DNA from: Thermomicrobiales bacterium | Lineage (GTDB): Bacteria; Chloroflexota; Limnocylindria; Limnocylindrales; CSP1-4 | Direction of reading: 5' to 3' | Length of the DNA: 8,604 bases | NCBI GenBank assembly: GCA_004525275.1 | Contig: SPCO01000051.1 | Location: forward strand, 1-8,604 | Shown: piece after piece, positions 1 to 5,530 of the stretch | How positions within the stretch are numbered: the first letter of the stretch is position 1 | Layout of the letters: the number at the start of each line of letters is the position of its first letter | Translations under genes and position numbers: made by a program | Notes under the pieces: model-generated | The model's database searches: none | Told to the model about the DNA's origin: nothing | The model's input: the letters and a program-made list of their open reading frames with translations, nothing else

Positions 1-51
1 ATCCGCGATCCGGAGGACCGGTCCGCCAGGGCCAGATCCGCGATCCGGAGG
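1..51. repeat. 16-bp direct repeat, two copies 35 bp apart
   Basis: The 16-mer ATCCGCGATCCGGAGG occurs at 1-16 and again, identical, at 36-51. The left copy touches the window edge, so the array may continue to the left. Function is unknown; the repeated GATCCGG core also appears near 97 and 184. Confidence 0.7.
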
Positions 52-155
52 GTCCCGGTCGGCGTCACGCGCCTGAACGGGCCGACGAACCGCCCGATCC
101 GGAACCTCGGGGGCCGTTTTGGGCCTGTGGATGCCTTGTCTCGGCCGTTCTGGGC

Positions 156-169
156 GTCGGGCGCCCGAC
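156..169. repeat. 14-bp perfect palindrome
   Basis: GTCGGGCGCCCGAC at 156-169 equals its own reverse complement. It lies outside any supported gene, downstream of rplY. It could be a protein-binding site or chance in GC-rich DNA; without a spacer it makes a poor hairpin. Confidence 0.5.
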
Positions 170-212
170 TTGACCGCCGAGGCCGATCCGGCCACGGTCC
201 AATAGTCAGTTG

Positions 213-227
213 CGGCGCCTGGCGCCG
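213..227. repeat. Small GC-rich inverted repeat
   Basis: CGGCGC and GCGCCG flank the 3-nt spacer CTG at 213-227, about 120 bp past the rplY stop on the minus strand. There is no U-tract next to it, so calling it a terminator of rplY would be weak. Confidence 0.3.
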
Positions 228-350
228 AACAGCCCGCTCGACGCAGCCTGCCTGGGCCGGGACCTGCCTGCCCGTTGAAACCACGTTCGGGCGACTCGCC
301 TATGGGTGGCTGGCCCAGAGCCGACCTGCCCGTGCCCGTCGACCCTACGG

Positions 351-1046
351 TCAGTCCTCGGACTGTGTTTCGCCCGTGCCGCCCTCGGTGGCCGCGCCGC
401 CCTCGCTCGTATCGCCGTCTTCGCCCTCTTCGCCTTCGGGTGCACCCTCGCCGAGGTCCTCGGCAACGATGGGCTCTTCCTCGACTCGTGGCGCCTGGAC
501 CTTGGCGATGATGTCATCACCCTCAGTGAGCAGCGTCACCTCGCTCGGGACGCTCAGGTCTCGGACGTGGATCGTGGCGTCGAAGTCAAGGAGCGACTCG
601 ATCGAGTACTCGATCGACTGTGGCAGCCGATCCGGGAGCGCGCGGATGCGCACCGATTCGATCGGGTGGAGCAACGTACCGCCGTGCAGCGAGACCGCGG
701 GCGCCTCACCTGTCGCGATAAGCGGCACGTCCACGGTCAGCTCCTCGGTCATTCGCACGAGGAAGAGGTCGACGTGGATCGTTCGTCGATTGACCGGATG
801 GACCTGGATCGCCGAGACGAGAACCGGGCGCGCCTTCTTGCCGTCCACGGAAAGGTCGACCAGGGCATTCGCACCGCTGTGTCGGCGGAGCTGCTCGAAG
901 TCATGCGCGTCGATCGAGATGTTGTCCGACTCGACCCCGTGGCCGTAGACGACGGCCGGGAGTCGACCGGCTTGGCGCAGTCGGGCGACCTTCTTGCCGG
1001 TCACCTCGCGATGTTCGGCGGTCAACGTCGCGCGGGCGGTGGACAT
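351..1046 (-). CDS. rplY: Ribosomal protein bL25, Ctc/TL5 type, with acidic tail
   Basis: A 231-residue protein of the L25/Ctc family, which binds 5S rRNA in the large ribosomal subunit; some members are linked to general stress. Residues 1-93 form the typical L25 domain, with 'EHREVTGKKVARLRQAGRLPAVVYG' features near 11-35 and 'IQVHPVNRRTIHVDLFLV' features near 80-97. Residues 100-185 match the C-terminal beta domain of the long Ctc form. Residues 186-231 are a Glu/Gly/Asp/Thr-rich acidic tail, common in long L25 proteins but variable. The frame is open upstream to 1430, but family homology begins at the ATG at 1046, which has a TGAGG Shine-Dalgarno 9 nt upstream. It is transcribed divergently from the response regulator. 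Confidence 0.95.
   Translation of the reverse strand: MSTARATLTAEHREVTGKKVARLRQAGRLPAVVYGHGVESDNISIDAHDFEQLRRHSGANALVDLSVDGKKARPVLVSAIQVHPVNRRTIHVDLFLVRMTEELTVDVPLIATGEAPAVSLHGGTLLHPIESVRIRALPDRLPQSIEYSIESLLDFDATIHVRDLSVPSEVTLLTEGDDIIAKVQAPRVEEEPIVAEDLGEGAPEGEEGEDGDTSEGGAATEGGTGETQSED
598..617. repeat. 20-bp perfect palindrome inside rplY
   Basis: The 20 bases centred on GAGTACTC at 598-617 equal their own reverse complement. They lie in the coding sequence of rplY, where they encode part of a Ser-Ile-Glu-Tyr-Ser-Ile-Glu segment. The repeated Ser-Ile-Glu codons explain much of the symmetry. No separate function is evident. Confidence 0.7.
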
Positions 1047-1055
1047 GATGTGAAA

Positions 1056-1060
1056 CCTCA
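1056..1060 (-). promoter_or_regulatory. Shine-Dalgarno of rplY
   Basis: TGAGG on the minus strand with a 9-nt spacer to the ATG at 1046. It decides the start against the much longer open frame that reaches 1430. Confidence 0.7.
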
Positions 1061-1093
1061 GGATCTGATTGTCTTGATTCGATCGGGCCGCGG

Positions 1094-1119
1094 CTCGCCG
1101 GCGGGGCCGGAATGGCGAG
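1094..1119 (-). promoter_or_regulatory. Possible hairpin in the rplY leader
   Basis: CTCGCC and GGCGAG pair across a 14-nt interior that itself contains CCGG words able to pair, 48-73 nt upstream of the rplY start codon. If transcription starts near 1132 it falls in the mRNA leader. Autoregulation through a leader structure is known for some ribosomal protein genes, but this one matches no known motif. Chance GC pairing is a real alternative. Confidence 0.25.
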
Positions 1120-1139
1120 GCGCCCGGGTAGCGTCGGCT

Positions 1140-1148
1140 AGGGTACCA
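1140..1148 (-). promoter_or_regulatory. Candidate extended -10 promoter of rplY
   Basis: On the minus strand TGG-TACCCT reads as an extended -10 (TGn followed by TAnnnT), about 94 nt upstream of the rplY start codon. The best -35 at 17 bp (CCGACG) is poor. It lies close to, and back to back with, the candidate promoter of the response regulator. Confidence 0.3.
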
Positions 1149-1170
1149 CGGCCTTTGTGCTCCGTCGGTG

Positions 1171-1176
1171 TAGCAT
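1171..1176 (+). promoter_or_regulatory. Candidate -10 box, leaderless start of the response regulator
   Basis: TAGCAT, directly preceded by TG, ends 7 nt before the GTG at 1184. That spacing would put the transcription start at or within a base of the start codon. No Shine-Dalgarno is present before the GTG, and no good -35 was found at 16-18 bp. Confidence 0.4.
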
Positions 1177-1183
1177 CCCCGTC

Positions 1184-1882
1184 GTGGCAGCCACCATTCT
1201 GATCGTCGAAGACGAACACGCCGTCGCCCGAGGGATCCAGTACGCGCTCCAGCAGGAGGGCTACGAGGTTGCGATCGCGCGCTCAGGCGAAGACGGTCTC
1301 GACATCGCGACCAAGCAGGCCCCCGATCTCGTGGTCCTCGACGTGCGCCTGCCCGGGATGGACGGATTCGAAGTCCTGCGTCGGCTGCGGGCGGCCGGGG
1401 CCAAGATGCCGGTCCTGGTCCTGACCGCACGTGACGACGAGGTCGACAAGGTCATCGGGCTCGAACTCGGTGCGGACGACTACCTGACCAAGCCGTTCGG
1501 CCTGCGCGAACTGATGAGCCGGATCAAGGCGCTCCTTCGCCGTTCGTACGGCGACCTGTCGGATGCGGTCGGCGGTCGGGTCATCCGCCACGGCGACCTG
1601 TTGATCGACCTCGAGCGCCGTCGGGTCCAACGCGGGGACCGACGAATCAGCCTCACGCCGACCGAGTTCGAGATCCTGCGCCACCTCGCTTCGCGCCCAG
1701 GTCGGGTCTATACACGGTCCGAGCTGCTCGAGCTGCTGCGCGACTACGAGGCGCTCGACCAGGACGAGAAGACCATCAACGTGCACGTGAGCCACCTGCG
1801 CGAGAAGATCGAGGATGACCCGGCGACGCCCGCGTTCGTCCTGACGGTCCGAGGTGTCGGTTACGCCTTCGCCGAGCGCTGA
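1184..1882 (+). CDS. OmpR/PhoB-family response regulator
   Basis: A 232-residue cytoplasmic two-component regulator. The receiver domain (about 4-117) carries the acidic pocket E9-D10, the phospho-acceptor D53 in 'VLDVRLPGMDGFE', the switch threonine T81 in 'LTA' and the conserved K103 in 'TKPF'. A winged-helix DNA-binding domain follows (about 130-230), with 'LTPTEFEILRHLASRPG' and 'INVHVSHLREKIE ... VRGVGYAF'. All key residues are intact. I chose the GTG at 1184 because the receiver begins immediately after it; an in-frame GTG at 1157 adds nine atypical residues and would overlap the candidate -10. Its 3' end overlaps the kinase gene by 29 bp, so the pair is probably co-transcribed. Kinase partner and protease target are inferred from position. 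The layout resembles mycobacterial MprA, but orthology is not shown. Confidence 0.95.
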   Translation: MAATILIVEDEHAVARGIQYALQQEGYEVAIARSGEDGLDIATKQAPDLVVLDVRLPGMDGFEVLRRLRAAGAKMPVLVLTARDDEVDKVIGLELGADDYLTKPFGLRELMSRIKALLRRSYGDLSDAVGGRVIRHGDLLIDLERRRVQRGDRRISLTPTEFEILRHLASRPGRVYTRSELLELLRDYEALDQDEKTINVHVSHLREKIEDDPATPAFVLTVRGVGYAFAER

Positions 1883-3545
1883 TCGACCCGCCGGGCGACG
1901 TGTTCGCCTGCCGCCTCGATTGCGCCGGCTCTTCCCGAGAACCTTTCAGGCTCGCCTGACCTGGGCGTTCCTGTTCGTCGTGGCACTGACCCTGGCACTG
2001 GTCACGGTGCTCGTGATCAACCGACTCGACGACTATTTCACGACCCAACAGAAGCTCGATCTGGAGCAACGCTCGAGGTCGGTCGCCACGTTCGTCACGG
2101 GCCTCGCCGCTGGAGCGGCCCAGGGCCGACCGGTCGTGGGGGTCGATGGTGAGGTTGATCTGGCCGTTGCAGCGACCCTCGAGGAGCCGGCGATCCAGGG
2201 GCTTGTCGCCGATATCCTCGGTCAAGCCGATGTCGAGATCACGTTCGGGCAGTACGTCACCGCCAGCGAGGGGCGGACCTTCGTGCCGGCGGTCGACGTC
2301 CCGATGTTCCTGCGGCTCGAGGCACTGCCGGCGCCGGGCCAGACGCAGGAACGTGATGTCAGCTTCCGCCACGTGTACGGCGCCGGCGGCGTCTTCACCC
2401 CGTATGCGCTCCAGGTCTCACTTGCCAACCCGTATACCTTCCGTGCCACTGCGCTGGCCACGGTCACGGGGCTGCTCGCCGCGGTCGCCCTCTTCGCCAT
2501 GGGCCTGAGCGTGGTCGTGTCGGCGGCGATGGCCCGTCGATTCACGACACCGTTGCGCCGCCTGACCGAGGCATCGCGCGGACTGGCCGAAGGGGACCTG
2601 AGTCGACGTGTGCCGGACGACAAGGTCAGAGCCGGCTCGTCTGAGATGGCCGAGCTTGCCGTTCAGTTCAATGCCATGGCTGACCGGCTCCAGGAGAGCG
2701 TCGAGATCATCCGCCACGATCGCGACCGGAGCCGCGACTTTCTCGCCGATGTGTCGCACGAGCTACGGACGCCGCTGGCTGCGCTGCGGACGTTCAACGA
2801 GCTCCTCACCGCGGGCGCAGCTGATGATCCGGCGGCCCTGACGGAGTTCCTCGAATCGAGCGGTCAGCAGATCGAGCGACTGGATTGGCTGGCCCAGAAC
2901 CTGTTGGAACTGTCAAAACTCGATTCCGGGTTGGTGCTCCTCGATCTGCGGCCCGATGACTTGCGCGCGGCCGTCGAGTCCGCCGTCGAGCAGACAGCGA
3001 CGGCAGCCGAGCGCCGCGGCGTGGCACTGTCGGCGGAGCTGCCGGACGCGCCCATCCGGATCCGCCACGACCCCCAGCGGATCGGCCAGGTCGTGGCCAA
3101 TCTCGCGGCCAACGCCATCAAGTTCACGCCCCGCGGCGGATCCGTGGTCGTGGATGTCGCCGGCACGGCCGATGGCGCCCGGATCGAGGTCATCGATACC
3201 GGCGTCGGGATCGAGCCGGCGGAGCTGCCCCACATCTTCGAGCGCTTCTATCGTGGGTCTCGCCTCAACGAGGCGCGCGGCAGCGGGAGCGGACTCGGGC
3301 TGGCCATCGTCCACTCGATCGTGGACATGCATGGGGGCAGGATCGGGGTCGAGAGCCGGATCGGCAGCGGCACTCGGTTCACGGTCAGCCTCCCGCGCGA
3401 CCCGCGCCTCGTCGAGGGCAGCCCAGCCGCAGAACGGGCTGCCGTGGCCTCAGCCTCGGACGCATCTTTCGCCGGTGACGACCCCAACGTGCAGGAAACT
3501 TCACCGTCCGAGCGGCCGCAGATCAACCCGGAGGCTGCACCCTAA
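1854..3545 (+). CDS. Membrane sensor histidine kinase (HAMP, HisKA, HATPase)
   Basis: A 563-residue sensor kinase, the likely partner of the regulator just upstream. A basic N-terminus precedes TM1 (about 37-56). An extracytoplasmic domain of roughly 140 residues follows, resembling no sensor fold I recognise, then TM2 (about 198-226). HAMP (about 227-280) leads to a HisKA domain with phospho-acceptor H302 in 'FLADVSHELRTPL'. The ATPase domain has the N box 'NLAANAIKFT' (416-425), G1 'DTGVGI' (448-453), F box 'FERFYRG' (462-468) and G2 'GSGSGLGLA' (476-484), all intact. Residues after 516 form an Ala/Ser/Pro-rich tail beyond the catalytic core. The GTG at 1854 overlaps the regulator and has no clear Shine-Dalgarno. 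A TTG at 1920 is an alternative that keeps TM1. The following gene, 64 bp on, encodes an HtrA protease, which suggests an envelope-stress signal. Confidence 0.93.
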   Translation: MSVTPSPSADRPAGRRVRLPPRLRRLFPRTFQARLTWAFLFVVALTLALVTVLVINRLDDYFTTQQKLDLEQRSRSVATFVTGLAAGAAQGRPVVGVDGEVDLAVAATLEEPAIQGLVADILGQADVEITFGQYVTASEGRTFVPAVDVPMFLRLEALPAPGQTQERDVSFRHVYGAGGVFTPYALQVSLANPYTFRATALATVTGLLAAVALFAMGLSVVVSAAMARRFTTPLRRLTEASRGLAEGDLSRRVPDDKVRAGSSEMAELAVQFNAMADRLQESVEIIRHDRDRSRDFLADVSHELRTPLAALRTFNELLTAGAADDPAALTEFLESSGQQIERLDWLAQNLLELSKLDSGLVLLDLRPDDLRAAVESAVEQTATAAERRGVALSAELPDAPIRIRHDPQRIGQVVANLAANAIKFTPRGGSVVVDVAGTADGARIEVIDTGVGIEPAELPHIFERFYRGSRLNEARGSGSGLGLAIVHSIVDMHGGRIGVESRIGSGTRFTVSLPRDPRLVEGSPAAERAAVASASDASFAGDDPNVQETSPSERPQINPEAAP

Positions 3546-3609
3546 GGTCGATCAGTCCGTAACTCGGTTGCTCACCGGCCGATTTCATCGAAGGGATTCT
3601 TCCATAACC

Positions 3610-5013
3610 ATGCATGACGACCCCAGTCGCGATCCCACCGATCCGAGTGATCTGACCCAGAGACAGGCTGTCGTTCCCAGTCAACCCGTGGTGCCGATCG
3701 AGCCCACCGGGCCGGCTCAGTCCGAGCCCGTCGATCGGTACGTGCCGAGCCCGGAGCCACGATCCGACTGGCCGAGGTCCTGGGATGAAGCGTCGCCGGT
3801 GACTCCGGAACGCTGGTACGAGCCTGCCGCCGCGCCGGCGACCGCGGCGACTCCGGCCGCGACGGATCCGAAGCGCGCGAGGATCGGCTCGGGTTCGCTC
3901 CTGGCCGTGTCGCTGCTGTCGGCGGTCGTCGCCTCGGGCGGCACCGTCCTGGCTCTTGAGGCGAGCGGCGCCCTCGATCGGCAGACCGTCGTGGCCTCGG
4001 GCGTTGCCCAGAGCACCAATGTCGGAACGCTGCAGCCCGTCGCCATCGATGAGTCTTCGGCGACGATCAAGGTGGCCGAAATGGTCAGCCCGGCGGTCGT
4101 TCGGATCACGGTGACCGGGACCTCGAGCGCCGGCAACCTCGGCGTGATCCCCTCGACCGGTGTCGGTTCCGGGTTCATCTTTGACAGCAGCGGCTGGATC
4201 CTCACGAATCACCACGTCGTCCAGGGTGGCGACAACTTCGACGTCGAACTCAAGGACGGCCGCATCCTGGAGGGCAAGGTCTACGGCATCGATACACTGA
4301 CCGACCTGGCCATCGTCAAGGTCGATGCGACCGGGCTCCCGACGGTAGCCAGCGGCGATTCCGACAGCCTCAAGGTCGGTCAGCTGGTCGTCGCCATCGG
4401 CAGCCCGTTGGGGACCTATTCGAATTCTGTGACCAGCGGCATCGTGTCGGCGAAGGGTCGGGCGATCACGACCGACAACAACGATTCGCTCTCGAACCTC
4501 ATCCAGACGGACGCGGCCATCAATCCCGGCAATTCCGGGGGTCCGCTCCTGGACGCGGGCGGGAACGTCATCGGGATCAACACGGCCATCGCTTCGAACA
4601 GCAACGGGATCGGTTTCGCCATCCCGATCGATATCGCCCGTCCGATCATGGCCCAGGCGATCGCCGGCGAGCCGCTCAGTCGACCCTATCTCGGCATCCA
4701 TTTCGTGTCGATCACGCGCCCCTTTGCCGACGAGGAACAATTGCCGGTCAGGATCGGCGCGCTGGTCCGCGGCATCGATGCCAACGGTCGGTCGGTATCC
4801 GGCGTCGAGGCCGGCAAGCCAGCCGATCTCGGCGGCGTCGAGGACGGCGACATCATCACCAGCGTCAGCGGCAAGGTCATCGATGAGGAGCATCCCCTCG
4901 ACGCCACGCTTGCCCAGTTCTCGCCGGGCGACACGGTGACCGTGGACGTTCTGCGCGATGGCGTACACGTGTCGCTGCAGGTGACCCTGGGCACCCGGCC
5001 GGCCGGGCTCTAA
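3610..5013 (+). CDS. htrA: HtrA/DegP-like membrane-anchored serine protease with PDZ domain
   Basis: A 467-residue trypsin-like serine protease that would degrade or refold damaged proteins outside the membrane. Residues 1-90 are a Pro/Asp/Ser-rich, disordered-looking cytoplasmic segment. A single TM helix (about 95-117) comes next, then a linker, the protease domain (about 150-345) and one PDZ domain (about 355-460). The catalytic triad is visible: H202 in 'ILTNHHVV', D232 in 'LTDLAIVKV' and S309 in 'GNSGGPLL'. 'QTDAAINPGNSGG' is a family hallmark. I chose the ATG at 3610; the frame is open back to 2956, but that part overlaps the kinase in another frame and lacks family similarity. There is no strong Shine-Dalgarno, the nearest (AAGGG) being too far at 14 nt. 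Position suggests control by the upstream regulator-kinase pair, as in the mycobacterial MprAB-PepD locus. Confidence 0.95.
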   Translation: MHDDPSRDPTDPSDLTQRQAVVPSQPVVPIEPTGPAQSEPVDRYVPSPEPRSDWPRSWDEASPVTPERWYEPAAAPATAATPAATDPKRARIGSGSLLAVSLLSAVVASGGTVLALEASGALDRQTVVASGVAQSTNVGTLQPVAIDESSATIKVAEMVSPAVVRITVTGTSSAGNLGVIPSTGVGSGFIFDSSGWILTNHHVVQGGDNFDVELKDGRILEGKVYGIDTLTDLAIVKVDATGLPTVASGDSDSLKVGQLVVAIGSPLGTYSNSVTSGIVSAKGRAITTDNNDSLSNLIQTDAAINPGNSGGPLLDAGGNVIGINTAIASNSNGIGFAIPIDIARPIMAQAIAGEPLSRPYLGIHFVSITRPFADEEQLPVRIGALVRGIDANGRSVSGVEAGKPADLGGVEDGDIITSVSGKVIDEEHPLDATLAQFSPGDTVTVDVLRDGVHVSLQVTLGTRPAGL

Positions 5014-5029
5014 GCCCGCAGGCGCGGGC
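5014..5029. terminator. GC hairpin between convergent genes, possible bidirectional terminator
   Basis: GCCCGC (5014-5019) and GCGGGC (5024-5029) form a perfect 6-bp stem with a 4-nt loop, directly after the htrA stop and 5 bp before the convergent zinc-ribbon stop. No T-tract follows on either strand, so it would be an atypical terminator. Placement between two convergent stops is the main support. Confidence 0.4.
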
Positions 5030-5034
5030 GGCGT

Positions 5035-5457
5035 TCAGATCTCCGCGTCGCCCCACAGGCTCCAGCCCGGGTCAGGTGGGTTGGCCGCCACCGGCTTTGT
5101 CGGATGGATGACCACATCGTCGCCCACGTCACCAACGGGACTCGCACCGACCTCGACGAATTCAAGATGCCGAACAGGGGTTCTATCCTTGCTGATGGCT
5201 CCGCCCCCCGGTACGGGGTCCGATCCGCTGAGCGCGGACTGGTCTCCAGCGACCGATCGAGCCTGCCAACACGCCCGGATCTCGTCGCCCTGGAGCGGCT
5301 GCCGGTGTCGATCAAGGCCGCAATACCCAAGCTGACTGGAGACCGATCGGCGAAAGTGCTGACAAGTGGCGCAGGCGGTGCTGGATCGTCGGCAGACCCA
5401 ACACCTGGCCGTTTCGGCCTGGGGTGTTCCGCAGTGCGGGCAACGCCACATCGGCAT
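5035..5457 (-). CDS. Small cysteine-rich zinc-ribbon protein, function unknown
   Basis: A 140-residue protein with eight cysteines in its first 63 residues. C6-x2-C9 ('CPHC') and C19-x2-C22 ('CWVC') look like a zinc ribbon. A second set, C29-x2-C32, C46 and C63, lies in 'ACATCQHF', 'LGYCGLD' and 'EIRACW', and could bind another metal. Residues 70-140 are cysteine-free, acidic and Pro/Gly/Val-rich, probably flexible. There is no signal peptide or TM helix, so it is probably cytoplasmic. The ATG at 5457 is the first start after the upstream gene ends at 5531. ATG 5451, two codons later, is an alternative. It has no Shine-Dalgarno but a good promoter ending 6 nt upstream, which fits a leaderless mRNA. 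No specific function can be assigned; nucleic-acid or protein binding is only a general possibility for such ribbons. Confidence 0.8.
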   Translation of the reverse strand: MPMWRCPHCGTPQAETARCWVCRRSSTACATCQHFRRSVSSQLGYCGLDRHRQPLQGDEIRACWQARSVAGDQSALSGSDPVPGGGAISKDRTPVRHLEFVEVGASPVGDVGDDVVIHPTKPVAANPPDPGWSLWGDAEI

Positions 5458-5463
5458 GCGCGG

Positions 5464-5492
5464 ATGGTAGCTGCGCGTGGGATCGCTGTCGA
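5464..5492 (-). promoter_or_regulatory. Promoter of the zinc-ribbon gene, probably leaderless
   Basis: On the minus strand TCGACA (5492-5487) and TACCAT (5469-5464) resemble -35 and -10 boxes with an ideal 17-bp spacer. The -35 matches TTGACA at five of six positions. The -10 ends 6 nt before the ATG at 5457, so transcription would start at about the start codon. Confidence 0.5.
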
Positions 5493-5530
5493 CCCACTGT
5501 TCACCCGCTCGATTCGTTTGCTTCGGAGCG

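Larger units (their letters stand above)
1..350. other. Stretch without a supported gene downstream of rplY
   Basis: I see no convincing gene here. Several frames stay open simply because the DNA is GC-rich, including two minus-strand frames that run off the left edge, but their translations are Arg/Pro/Gly-rich with no recognisable motif. No tRNA T-loop, rRNA, tmRNA, SRP RNA or RNase P signature was recognised. The stretch holds a 16-bp direct repeat (1-16 and 36-51), a 14-bp palindrome (156-169), a small GC hairpin (213-227) and several scattered GATCCGG words. The end of a neighbouring gene in the first 170 bases cannot be excluded. Confidence 0.5.

Noticed and set aside
1..284. A minus-strand gene starting near 284 and leaving the window on the left
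   Set aside because: The frame is open, but so is a second one, and neither translation shows a motif or a ribosome-binding site.
127..1202. Long plus-strand open frames opposite rplY
   Set aside because: Compositionally odd (Ser/Arg-rich or Asp/Arg-rich) and antisense to a clear ribosomal protein gene.
1047..1430. N-terminal extension of the rplY frame
   Set aside because: L25 homology begins at the ATG at 1046 with a good Shine-Dalgarno; the extension runs antisense to the response regulator.
2956..3609. N-terminal extension of the htrA frame
   Set aside because: It overlaps the kinase ATPase domain in another frame and reads Ser/Arg/Pro-rich. HtrA features start after 3610.
3546..3609. 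Promoter with TTGCTC as -35 before htrA
   Set aside because: No acceptable -10 hexamer lies at 16-18 bp from it; co-transcription with the kinase is simpler.
3523..4968. A 481-codon open frame on the minus strand opposite htrA
   Set aside because: It mirrors the htrA coding sequence, is Asp/Arg/Gly-rich with no motif, and the opposite strand carries a clear catalytic-triad protease. It is an antisense shadow in GC-rich DNA.
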